Source: Kaistella sp. SH40-3 (lineage in GTDB: Bacteria > Bacteroidota > Bacteroidia > Flavobacteriales > Weeksellaceae). Taken from it: a stretch of DNA of 64,000 nucleotides. How positions within the stretch are numbered: position 1 is the first letter of the stretch; every line of letters starts with the position of its first letter. Location of the stretch: NCBI RefSeq assembly GCF_030686865.1, contig NZ_JAQYUS010000005.1:1-64000 (forward strand). The letters run 5' to 3'. Under the pieces are notes generated by a model. That model made no database searches. It saw only the letters and a list, made by a program, of their open reading frames with translations, and was not told where the DNA came from. Below are positions 45,865 through 54,250 of the stretch, piece after piece. Made by a program: the position numbers and the translations under genes.

Positions 45865-45904
45865 AAAAGCATTAAGACCAGTTGATCTGTCTTAATGCTT
45901 TTTC
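45865..45904 (+). terminator. Strong intrinsic terminator
   Basis: AAGCATTAAGAC (45867-45878) pairs with GTCTTAATGCTT (45889-45900), followed by T-rich sequence. It lies 35 bp after the lipoprotein stop, and the PepSY gene begins just after it, so that gene is partly insulated. Confidence 0.8.
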
Positions 45905-45917
45905 CTATTCTATAATT

Positions 45918-47141
45918 ATGAAAACCTCCCGTACACAGAAAGTCCTTTTGAGAAAAAGGAGAAAAAAAGAATCGCTCTTTAAATATATAATGGGCCTCAT
46001 CCATCTTTGGTTCGGGTTGCTTTCTGCTTTGGGCATTATTTTGGTGTGTTTGTCGGGATGTATTTATGCCTTTAAAAATCAGATAACGGATCTTCTGAAC
46101 AGTGATATTGTCTTTGTTGAAAAGAAATTAGAACCTCGAAAAACACCGCAGGAACTTCAGAAAATGTTGTTGACTGAAGAAAAGGTTTTAAACAGTATTG
46201 TAATTCCGGTAAATAAAGACAGAAGTTATGTCATTTCTTACACTAAAAACAATACAGATTTCACGAGTTATTTTAATCCATATTCCGGAGCAGATTTAGG
46301 AATGCCGGCCGTAAGTACGAATCGGTTTTTTGAAATCATTCTCGATCTTCATCGTAATCTGTTGATGGGAAATGTAGGCAGACAAATTAATGGTGCAGGA
46401 ATTTTGATGTTTTGCGTTTTAATATTTTCCGGATTTATTCTCTGGATTCCAAAAAAATTAAAACATTTGAAACAAGCCTTAACGGTAAAATTCAGTGGAA
46501 AATTTCAACGTATTAATTATGATCTCCACAACACGCTTGGTTTCTATGGAGCGATCTTGCTTCTTTTTATGGCGGCGACTGGTTTATATATCACCTATCC
46601 CTGGGTGAAAAATGTGATGATTGTTTCCCTTGGTGGTGAATCTATTAGTAATATCGCAGAAAGTTCTTCCACAGAAAATGATGCTTTTGGAGATATCTTT
46701 AAAGATATGCTCAATCGTCAGAAAGAGAAAACCAATTTGAAAGATGAAAAAGAAGTTTCCTTACAAGAGATTTTGACTTCTACAGATAAAATCCTTCCGT
46801 ACAATGCAGTCACAACTTTGGAGTTACCGACTAAGGATAATCCGCGCTTTGTGGTTACCAAAATAAATACCGATAACTGGTTGGGTGCCATGTTGCCAGA
46901 TCAAATTACTTTTGACAAAACGGGAAACTTTAAATCAAAAGAATTGTTCAGCGATAAACCATTGAATAAACAATTTACATCATTATCCAAACCTCTGCAT
47001 ACCGGAGAAATATTGGGATTAAAAAGTGTTATTCTCTATTTCATTGTTTGTTTCATCGGCTTCTCTTTACCGATTACCGGATTTATTTTTTGGTTTAATC
47101 GATTTAAAAAAAGCAAATCATCAGTAAATAAGAAGGGCTAG
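45918..47141 (+). CDS. PepSY-associated TM protein (ferric reductase-like)
   Basis: 407 residues from the ATG at 45918; an in-frame start 36 bp upstream would fall in the terminator. Four TM segments (about 25-45, 145-167, 195-220, 372-393) flank two PepSY-like periplasmic parts, with LVCLSGCIYAFK, IILDLHRNLL, YDLHNTLGFYG and LSKPLHTGEI carrying the conserved His residues of the family. Such proteins act with siderophore receptors in reducing ferric complexes in the periplasm; that is inferred here. Confidence 0.85.
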   Translation: MKTSRTQKVLLRKRRKKESLFKYIMGLIHLWFGLLSALGIILVCLSGCIYAFKNQITDLLNSDIVFVEKKLEPRKTPQELQKMLLTEEKVLNSIVIPVNKDRSYVISYTKNNTDFTSYFNPYSGADLGMPAVSTNRFFEIILDLHRNLLMGNVGRQINGAGILMFCVLIFSGFILWIPKKLKHLKQALTVKFSGKFQRINYDLHNTLGFYGAILLLFMAATGLYITYPWVKNVMIVSLGGESISNIAESSSTENDAFGDIFKDMLNRQKEKTNLKDEKEVSLQEILTSTDKILPYNAVTTLELPTKDNPRFVVTKINTDNWLGAMLPDQITFDKTGNFKSKELFSDKPLNKQFTSLSKPLHTGEILGLKSVILYFIVCFIGFSLPITGFIFWFNRFKKSKSSVNKKG

Positions 47142-48027
47142 AATATATTTTCTGGGCAAAAAAAACTGGATTAAACCAAGTATCTTAAATTCAAAAGTTA
47201 TTTCACATAAAAGAAAACTGGATGTACTAATTTAGTATATCACTAGTTCATCAGTTGATATCCTTACATCACTACTTAACATTAAAATATGAAAAAACAA
47301 AACTAAAGGCTGTTGGTTTAAGGCAACGAGTTATTGATATAAAATAACTTAAATCAATTATTATGGAGTTTGTAAAGACCAGTTTTTGAAGCCGACAGAA
47401 ATAGCACGAAGATTATTTAAAATGACAGTTACGATTAAAAATAGAGAATTCGAGCGTGCTGTGAAATTGTAAAACTTTGTTAAGGCTTTAATATTTAATT
47501 ACTTTTGCAACAACAATTTGGCAAGCATTTTTGTCATTTTCAATGAATTTAAATTTAACAATTCGATTAGTGCAATTGAACTTTAGTCAATTTATAAAAT
47601 AAAGTTATGAAATCAACTGAAAACTTTACCACTATTCAATTTACTCAATGAAAACTTAATTGGAAAAGATGGAAAATCATTATTATCACATCTATTATTA
47701 TGTAGGTCAGGCCTTACGTCGCCCTGAATTTGTATTGTATTTTCACCAGGATTGAAAGAGCAATTAGTATTAACTACACCGTCTGGTCGCATAGATCGTT
47801 TTTGATAATTGATTTCTGATTCGTCGCAAAAGATATATTTAAGATCAAGATTATCAAATAGACTTACAGAGGTATCTTTTCAAGTTATTATCGCAGGTTA
47901 AATATTACTTTATTTAAAATTTAGTGACGTAAAAACATTGTTTTGAGTATAAAAAATATCAAGTTTTTTCATAGCCCTAAACATTCAGGTAATTTAATAG
48001 GCTGTTATCTGATTTTAACTTCTATAA
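47142..48027. other. Long intergenic region with possible gene decay
   Basis: Nearly 900 bp without a confident gene. On the minus strand 47613-47873 is open for about 85 codons, reading FDNLDLKYIFCDESEINY, RPDGVVNTNCSF and NPGENTIQIQGDVRPDL, which looks like real protein sequence but has no good start and matches no family I recognise. Near 47290-47340 there is a short AVGLRQRVIDI-like frame that stops at once. Both may be remnants. Confidence 0.4.
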
Positions 48028-48107
48028 ACATATTTAAAGAGAATTGATAACGATTCCTAGTTTTCCGCTCAAAACTCTATAAGTTTTATACTTCTAGGGA
48101 TTTTTTT
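48028..48107 (+). ncRNA. Second copy of small RNA 3' core plus terminator
   Basis: ACATATTTAAAGAG..GATTCCTAGTTTTCCGCTCAA parallels 36585-36627 closely, then CTATAAG pairs with CTTCTAG and is followed by GGGATTTTTTT. The terminator stem differs in sequence from the first copy while the upstream core is kept, suggesting a conserved RNA. No clear promoter is visible upstream, so the 5' end is unknown. Confidence 0.45.
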
Positions 48108-48153
48108 GAAAATTTTGGATCAAGAACCTATTAATTTCAATTCAAAAAAAAAC

Positions 48154-48161
48154 TATCTTTG
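48154..48161 (+). promoter_or_regulatory. -7 element before DHH-like gene
   Basis: TATCTTTG matches TAnnTTTG, 35 bp before the ATG at 48197. Confidence 0.55.
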
Positions 48162-48196
48162 TTTGATAATGCATCTTAAAATCAATCCTTTACCGT

Positions 48197-49138
48197 ATGA
48201 TCAATTTGCTCCAATCAAAAAAGAAAATTGTCATTAATTCTGATATTGATGGGATTTTGTCGGGTTTGATGTTGCAGGAATTTTTGGGATGCGAAGTGGT
48301 TGGATTTTCTAACAGTGCAGATAAATTGTGGATCAGCGAGGATCAGTATGAATATCGAAAGGAGTTTGTCTTTATTGATATGTTTGTGGCTCCCGAAAAC
48401 CTTGCGTGTATCGACCAGCACATTGTTTCTTTTAATGAAGAACATAATAAACGATTGGCATTAAATCCCCAGAAAATTAATCCCAATATTATCCGTGGAC
48501 GGTATTTCTCTCCTCAAAATTCTTATTTCTCCAAATACCCTTTTGGAACCGTTCATTTCATCATTGCGGAACTGGAGCGAAACAATATTGATTTAAGTCG
48601 CCTATCACTATTTAAAGAAGGTCATGAATTACATCCGATTGATTTCTTTCTACGTGCTGATGATGCTTTGCTGACTTCTGTGAAAAATTATCCACAGAAT
48701 GCAAAGGATTGGTGGAATTGGCTATTAAAATATTCTGCACAAGGAAATACAACAAAACAATTTATTGATTACACTTATTCCCGCTTAAATGTGGAACAAA
48801 ATAAACGAACTGTTACCCAAAAACTTAAAGGGGAACCTTTCTATTGTGAAAAATCAGATGGCGGTTTTGTTGAAATTGCTGATTCCGAAAATTCACTGAT
48901 TCCGAATTTCAAATTGTATGTCGATTATTTGGCAGAAATTACCAATTTGTCTCCTTTACATATTCCAGAGAAATTTAAAATCGTAGAAGGAATTGCAGAG
49001 CGAACTAACTTTAATAATGAGCATTCCCAAACCTTTGTAAACGAATCCAAAATTTTGGACAAGAAAATATTTTCCTACGCTTTTGTAAAATCATTTGGAC
49101 AAGAAAACTCATTGAGTTATACTCATTCATTAAAGTGA
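48197..49138 (+). CDS. DHH phosphoesterase-like protein
   Basis: 313 residues. The N-terminus has the DHH-family motif I as NSDIDGILSG (Asp16, Asp18), a motif II-like FIDMF (Asp61) and a degenerate motif III, IDQH (Asp73, His75), where DHH is usual. The C-terminal 200 residues are unfamiliar (FFLRADDALLTSV, DWWNWLLKYS). DHH proteins include RecJ nucleases and cyclic-dinucleotide or nanoRNA hydrolases. Its 3' end overlaps by 9 bp the convergent cytosine methyltransferase gene. A nuclease role is inference. Confidence 0.6.
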   Translation: MINLLQSKKKIVINSDIDGILSGLMLQEFLGCEVVGFSNSADKLWISEDQYEYRKEFVFIDMFVAPENLACIDQHIVSFNEEHNKRLALNPQKINPNIIRGRYFSPQNSYFSKYPFGTVHFIIAELERNNIDLSRLSLFKEGHELHPIDFFLRADDALLTSVKNYPQNAKDWWNWLLKYSAQGNTTKQFIDYTYSRLNVEQNKRTVTQKLKGEPFYCEKSDGGFVEIADSENSLIPNFKLYVDYLAEITNLSPLHIPEKFKIVEGIAERTNFNNEHSQTFVNESKILDKKIFSYAFVKSFGQENSLSYTHSLK

Positions 49139-50347
49139 AGGAACTGATTTTGATTTCGAATAATGATTAATAACTTGTCGGTCACCAAAAAGAAATCTTG
49201 CGAAAAGCTGAACCACATCTACGTTTACGGCGTTCCCGAATTGTTTATACGCAACCCGATCGCTCTCGGGCAATTTGAAAGTGTCGGGGAATCCTTGTAA
49301 TCTGGCACATTCCCTTGGCGTGATGTATCTTTTTCGTTCACCCACAATTGAAGTTTGCGTAATGGCAACCAAAGCAGGGAAGTGGCTCGGCTGTTTTACG
49401 CGTAATCCAGATGGGCGAAAATGCATTAGCGTATTCCATAAAGTGGGCTGATCAACTTTTCCGGCTTGCCATTCTAGTTTGGCTTTGGATCCTTTGAAAA
49501 GTTTGATGGTTTCTGCTTTTTGAAGCCATTGATTAATGAATTCCTTATTCGTTTCGTAGAGTTCGTTATTTTTGAGAATAAAGTTCTTTTTCCATGCCGG
49601 GAATGCTTCTAAATCTTCCTCCAAATCCAATTCTGTAAGTCGGTCTGCCCAAATGGGAAATCCGGGTAAAGGTTTTTTTATATTTTTAATGAATTCATCC
49701 CAGTAATTAATGAGTTGAATTTCATCTTTAGATAAGTGATAAGTTTCTAAATTGGTAATCTCCTCATTCTTTTGAAGAACCTCATCAGCATTGGCTTCTT
49801 TAATGTTGGTTTTGTCAAAATGAAATTCCGGAAGTTCACCCAAATCTGCCCTTTTACAAAGAATGAAAACACGCTCGCGATGTTGCGGATGTGCTAAAAA
49901 ATGTGGACTAAAGATGATGGGTTTTTCATGAATATGGTAACCCAGATCTTTGATGTTTTCATAAATCGTTTTCCAGGTCAAGCCGTTATCGTGGGTAGCC
50001 AAATTCCGAACATTTTCCAGCAACATATATTTGGGTTGATGCTTTTTGGCAATTCGTAAAATGTCGTAAAATAAGGTTCCTCTTGGATCATTAATACCTT
50101 GTCTGTTCCCGGCTTTAGAGAAAGATTGGCAAGGGAAACCACCACAAATAACATCATGTTCTGGAATGGATTTTTCATCAACTTTAGTAATGTCGTCCGC
50201 TGGCAATAATCCGTAATTATTGAAGTAAACTTGTCGGCAGTTTTTATCAATATCTGAAGCGAAAACACACTCCCCACCTAATCGTTCCATCGCTTGATGA
50301 AATCCGCCAATACCACAAAAAAGATCTATAAATTTGAATTTCTCCAA
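49130..50347 (-). CDS. DNA (cytosine-5-)-methyltransferase
   Basis: 405 residues with the C5-methyltransferase motifs in order: I FIDLFCGIGGFHQAM (1-20), IV GGFPCQSFSKAG with catalytic Cys73, VI LLENVRNL near 110, VIII HPQHRERVFIL near 155, a target-recognition region (about 170-320), IX near PRECARLQGFP and X KQFGNAVNVDVV. Length fits a single-recognition type II enzyme. No recognised restriction endonuclease lies beside it; the convergent DHH-like gene and the unknown gene upstream are candidates, otherwise it is an orphan. Confidence 0.93.
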   Translation of the reverse strand: MEKFKFIDLFCGIGGFHQAMERLGGECVFASDIDKNCRQVYFNNYGLLPADDITKVDEKSIPEHDVICGGFPCQSFSKAGNRQGINDPRGTLFYDILRIAKKHQPKYMLLENVRNLATHDNGLTWKTIYENIKDLGYHIHEKPIIFSPHFLAHPQHRERVFILCKRADLGELPEFHFDKTNIKEANADEVLQKNEEITNLETYHLSKDEIQLINYWDEFIKNIKKPLPGFPIWADRLTELDLEEDLEAFPAWKKNFILKNNELYETNKEFINQWLQKAETIKLFKGSKAKLEWQAGKVDQPTLWNTLMHFRPSGLRVKQPSHFPALVAITQTSIVGERKRYITPRECARLQGFPDTFKLPESDRVAYKQFGNAVNVDVVQLFARFLFGDRQVINHYSKSKSVPSL

Positions 50348-50494
50348 CGATTAATAATTTGAGTCCAAAAATAGCGAAAAAATACTCGGTCCTTAGGTTT
50401 CGTTAAGTGATTTCTAGATGAGATTACTGTGAGTTTTTCTAACTTAAAAACTTTAAGACAAAATTAATTTTCGCCCTGTTTTTTAATGAATTTC

Positions 50495-51478
50495 TTAAAA
50501 TGGCAAATCAATATTTTCTGGATTAACGAAATCCTTGGAATACGGATTCTCCAGAAAACTTAGAAAAGGTTTTTGAAACTGAATAATATCTCCTCTTTCG
50601 ATGCCATAAACCGACCAGTAATTGGTTAATAATTGTGCAAAAATTTCGTCATCCCAAAATCCGAAAACAGGACGATTTGCATTAGCTGTAATAGGAAGTG
50701 CTTCTATCGTAATTCCGTGATCGGTGTTTTCAATTTTATATTCTGGTTTGTACTGTAAAATATAATCTGAATAATGAAATCTTGCGAACAGTTCTTCAAA
50801 CTGAATAGGATGTAAAACATGGCCTTTCATTTTTTCCAGAATATCTTTTTGCTTCTCGCCGATAACTCCATTATCCTGTAAACACGCAATAAACCCAAAA
50901 CCATTCACGCCAAACTGGAACAATAAATTAACGGTATCATCGCGATAACTGAAAATATCGGCCGAATATTTTAATGGAAAAACGGCAATACTCCACGGTT
51001 TATTTCCCACAAAAGAAATTGGTTTTACAATCGATTGCATCATCAAATGGAAGTTTCCAAAACGTTCCCGCAGCGTATCAGACAAATCGAAATTTTCTCT
51101 CATTCTGAGTTTGCGTGCGCTTTCATACCGCATTTCGTAATACAACATTCCATAAACCATTCTTCCAGTCCAAAGGAAAAGCAATTGTTCATCGAGGGCT
51201 GCCATGCCTTCATATCCTTTTTTGTAAGCAACTTGAATTTTTTCTTCTAAGTCTTCAAACGCTTTTTTCACGCGTGGAGAACACGGTAATTGAAGATCTG
51301 CGTAAGTGTAAGATTTGGATTTATCCATCATTTCAATTCGGTCACCGCCAAATTTAAAATGATCCATTAACCAAACTGGATAAACAGACATTTTTTCGGT
51401 GGTTAAATCTCCGGTAAGAAAGCAGAATTGTTCGTCGAAAATTAAATCCTGAAAAGGATTAAAAAGTGATAAAGACAT
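50495..51478 (-). CDS. Conserved hypothetical protein
   Basis: 327 residues, no signal peptide or TM segment. Notable stretches: CFLTGDLTTEKMSVYPVWLMDHFKFG, CSPRVKKAFEDLEEKI, LFLWTGRMVYGMLYYEMRYE, LHPIQFEELFARFHYSDYILQY. No fold recognised. It is on the same strand as the DNA methyltransferase but separated by 147 bp, so operon membership is uncertain. Confidence 0.7.
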   Translation of the reverse strand: MSLSLFNPFQDLIFDEQFCFLTGDLTTEKMSVYPVWLMDHFKFGGDRIEMMDKSKSYTYADLQLPCSPRVKKAFEDLEEKIQVAYKKGYEGMAALDEQLLFLWTGRMVYGMLYYEMRYESARKLRMRENFDLSDTLRERFGNFHLMMQSIVKPISFVGNKPWSIAVFPLKYSADIFSYRDDTVNLLFQFGVNGFGFIACLQDNGVIGEKQKDILEKMKGHVLHPIQFEELFARFHYSDYILQYKPEYKIENTDHGITIEALPITANANRPVFGFWDDEIFAQLLTNYWSVYGIERGDIIQFQKPFLSFLENPYSKDFVNPENIDLPF

Positions 51479-51694
51479 AAATGAGTAACAAATTAAGTTT
51501 TGAAAATTCTTGCAAAGTTAGCCATAATGGATGGATTTGTTTATTCAATTTTTATAGAAATTCCATCTTTAAACCAAAGAAAACTTATGATTAGAAAGAG
51601 AGTAGAGTATTATTAATCTAAAATTACATCCTTTGTATTATTAAAATCTTTTCAAATTATATAGGTTTCTTTCCTTAATTTAGTTTTTTAATAA

Positions 51695-51958
51695 ATGAAC
51701 ATGAACGAAAATATTTTAGGTTTAGTCGCAGGTGGAATTACCTCAGTCGCCATGCTGCCTCAACTCATCAAAGTTTTAAAGGAAAAGGATGTAAAAGATT
51801 TGTCTTTATTAATGATTCTTTTCTTAATCACAGGATTGTCTTTGTGGGTTTGGTATGGTTTCATCAAAGACGAATTGCCTATTATTTTGTCTAATGCTTT
51901 TGCTGTATTGGTTAATGTTTCTCTGCTAATTTCTTATTTTATATATCGTAAAAAGTAG
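51695..51958 (+). CDS. SemiSWEET sugar transporter
   Basis: 87 residues with three TM helices and the PQ-loop motif SVAMLPQLIKVLKEKDVKDLS, followed by WVWYGFI. This is the SemiSWEET form that works as a dimer moving mono- or disaccharides by facilitated diffusion. Stands alone. Confidence 0.88.
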   Translation: MNMNENILGLVAGGITSVAMLPQLIKVLKEKDVKDLSLLMILFLITGLSLWVWYGFIKDELPIILSNAFAVLVNVSLLISYFIYRKK

Positions 51959-51988
51959 ATTTCCATGTGGCAAAATTAATGGTTGATT

Positions 51989-52750
51989 TTATCTTTTTTT
52001 AATCAAATCAATTTCTTTCTTTAAACTCAAAAACATTTCCTTCACCGTCATCATATCCAAAGTCTCCGTCTCAAATTCTGCGGTATTAATACTGCATGCA
52101 TATTCCCAAATTTCGACCAATTCAGAAAGTTTAATATCATAAGGTTTATACAACGGATTATCCGAACTCACCGTAATGCTTTTTGAAGTTTTCTTTTCAA
52201 ATCTTTTATAAACAACACCTTCATTTTGGGTAATGAAAATATAAGTCTTGTCTTTCTTCAAATCACTCACATTTTCCACATATTTCCCCACGATGAATGT
52301 TCCGTCTTTAAAAGGCGGCATCGAATCTCCACTCGCCGGAAAAGCCCGAAACTTCCCGTTCCTCAAAAACGGTAAAGAAATGGTTTGTAGTTTTTCAATA
52401 TATTCGGGATCGCTATACCCTTGCAAATAACCCATCTGGGCTTTTTCGGGAATAATTTCTATTTTGTTTTCGCCTTTTTCATCCACCATAATCGGAAGGA
52501 TGGTACGGTTATCAGGAAGTTTCATCATCTTTTCTAATGAATATTTACTCAAGTCCAGACCGACCAATAAATCGATGCTTATTCGGTAATATTTCGACAG
52601 ACGAATCAGGATTTCGATAGGCGGTTCACTGGAACCATCTTCATATTTGGCGTACCGTCCGCGCGTTATAAGAAGGTTATCTGCGATTTTCTGTTGCGAG
52701 TATTTTTGCTGACCTCTCAGATACCGCATGTTTTCTGATAAAATTGACAT
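51989..52750 (-). CDS. LexA-like XRE/S24 repressor
   Basis: 253 residues: an N-terminal XRE helix-turn-helix (1-65) and a C-terminal S24/LexA-type peptidase domain with nucleophile Ser143 in PASGDSMPPF and Lys182 in GVVYKRF. The segment AQMGYLQGY near 105-112 is where relatives have an Ala-Gly self-cleavage bond; here it is Met-Gly. Expected to repress itself and the divergent polymerase gene and to be inactivated by RecA-stimulated self-cleavage after DNA damage. The 19-bp palindrome at its start codon supports autoregulation. Confidence 0.87.
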   Translation of the reverse strand: MSILSENMRYLRGQQKYSQQKIADNLLITRGRYAKYEDGSSEPPIEILIRLSKYYRISIDLLVGLDLSKYSLEKMMKLPDNRTILPIMVDEKGENKIEIIPEKAQMGYLQGYSDPEYIEKLQTISLPFLRNGKFRAFPASGDSMPPFKDGTFIVGKYVENVSDLKKDKTYIFITQNEGVVYKRFEKKTSKSITVSSDNPLYKPYDIKLSELVEIWEYACSINTAEFETETLDMMTVKEMFLSLKKEIDLIKKR

Positions 52751-52807
52751 TGCTATAAATTATAGCAACAAATATACAAATAATTGATATAAATCATACT
52801 AATTTTG
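52750..52807. promoter_or_regulatory. Paired operators between repressor and polymerase genes
   Basis: O1, TTGCTATAAATTATAGCAA (52750-52768), is a perfect palindrome apart from its central base and abuts the repressor ATG. O2, TTGATATAAATCATACTAA (52784-52802), matches O1 at 15 of 19 positions. The repressor's minus-strand -7 TATATTTG is at 52769-52776; the polymerase's -7 TAATTTTG at 52800-52807 overlaps O2 and ends 4 bp before its ATG. The layout suits a repressor blocking both promoters. Confidence 0.8.
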
Positions 52808-52811
52808 TACC

Positions 52812-53960
52812 ATGGAAAGAGCAATTGCACATATGGATTTGGATACTTTTTTTGTGTCCTGTGAAAGATTACAGGAATCGAAACTCAACGGAATTCCCGT
52901 CATCATCGGTGGTGGTGACCGTGGAGTAGTAGCATCCTGTTCTTATGAAGCGCGTTATTTTGGCGTTCGTTCTGCCATGCCGATTAAAATGGCGATGAGG
53001 TTATGTCCGGAAGCAAAAGTAATTCGTGGTGACTACGAACGATACTCTAAATTTTCAAAAGAAGTCACCGAAATTATTCAGGAGAAAGTTCCTGTTTTAG
53101 AAAAAGCCAGCATCGATGAATTTTATATGGATTTATCCGGCATGGATCAATTTTTTGGCTGTTATCAATGGACCAGGGAAATTGCAGATTCTGTTACGAA
53201 AAATACGGGGTTACCGATCAGTTTCGCTTTGTCCACGAACAAAACCGTTTCCAAAATTGGGACCGGAGAATCGAAACCCGTCGGAAGATTAGAAATTCCG
53301 GCTCAAAATATAAAACCTTTTCTTAATCCTTTATCTGTCCGGAAAATTCCGATGGTTGGCGATGTTACTTTTCAATTGCTTTCCCGGGTTGGAATCAGAA
53401 CAATTCAGACTTTAGCCGAAATGCCCGTTTCGGTTTTGCAGCAAATGATCGGTAAAAATGGTAGCGAACTTTGGAAAAAAGCCAACGGAATTGATTTGAC
53501 TCCCGTGGTTCCTTATGCTGAAAGAAAATCACTCTCCTGCGAACATACTTTTATGAATGACACGATGGATATTTTCGAATTGAAAAGACTGATTTCAGGA
53601 ATGGCAGAATCGTTGGCCTATCAACTCCGAAAAGAAAAATGGCTGACTTCCACAGTAGTTTTAAAAATCCGATATGCCAATTTCGATACCGAAACCAAAC
53701 AGTGTAAAATCTCTTATACTTCTATCGATCATACTTTAGCCAGAGTCGCTTTGGATTTATTTGAAAAACTCTACACCCGAAGAATGCGACTTCGTTTGGT
53801 CGGATTACGATTTACCAATCTCGTTCACGGAACCTATCAAATGAATTTATTTGAAGACAGCGAAGAATTAATGAATCTCTACCAAGCCATGGACCGAATG
53901 AAAAACCGTTTCGGCAAAAATGCTTTAGGACGAGCGTCGGGATTTGAATTGGTTTCCTGA
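52812..53960 (+). CDS. dinB: Y-family DNA polymerase (DinB/ImuB type)
   Basis: 382 residues with the catalytic acidic set Asp9 (AHMDLD) and Asp102-Glu103 (SIDEFYMD), so it should be an active translesion polymerase rather than the inactive ImuB. SCSYEARYFGVRSAMP is the family steric-gate region. The C-terminal part contains QMNLFED, a beta-clamp-binding motif (QxxLF). Transcript appears leaderless and under the S24 repressor. It precedes a DnaE gene by 290 bp. Confidence 0.92.
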   Translation: MERAIAHMDLDTFFVSCERLQESKLNGIPVIIGGGDRGVVASCSYEARYFGVRSAMPIKMAMRLCPEAKVIRGDYERYSKFSKEVTEIIQEKVPVLEKASIDEFYMDLSGMDQFFGCYQWTREIADSVTKNTGLPISFALSTNKTVSKIGTGESKPVGRLEIPAQNIKPFLNPLSVRKIPMVGDVTFQLLSRVGIRTIQTLAEMPVSVLQQMIGKNGSELWKKANGIDLTPVVPYAERKSLSCEHTFMNDTMDIFELKRLISGMAESLAYQLRKEKWLTSTVVLKIRYANFDTETKQCKISYTSIDHTLARVALDLFEKLYTRRMRLRLVGLRFTNLVHGTYQMNLFEDSEELMNLYQAMDRMKNRFGKNALGRASGFELVS

Positions 53961-53975
53961 ATCATAAAATTTTTC

Positions 53976-54196
53976 AACCACAAAGTTTTATTAACTACAA
54001 ATCGAAGATTCAATGATTCCATTAAAAATAATAAATAAGAAGAAGTAAAAGTCACAAAAGTTTTATTTTTTTTAAGTTATGCAAAAGACCAAAAAAGGTG
54101 ATGTTAACATTTCCCTTTGCTAAGTGTTAACGCCTTTGCGACCGTAATTTTTAAAGAGTCCTTTTGTCCAAATCTTTGCGTCTTTGCGTTAAATAT
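53976..54196. repeat. Degenerate dispersed intergenic repeat
   Basis: Starts with AACCACAAAG and ends with CTTTGCGTCTTTGCGTTAAA, with CCTTTGCGAC inside. Sequences bounded by CACAAAG / CTTTGCGxCTTTGCG are, from memory, common dispersed non-coding repeats in flavobacterial genomes. Terminal partial complementarity is visible. No ORF. Confidence 0.4.
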
Positions 54197-54250
54197 TAAA
54201 CGTAAGATCTAAAATCTAGAATTTAAAATCTATAATTCAAAATTAATATC

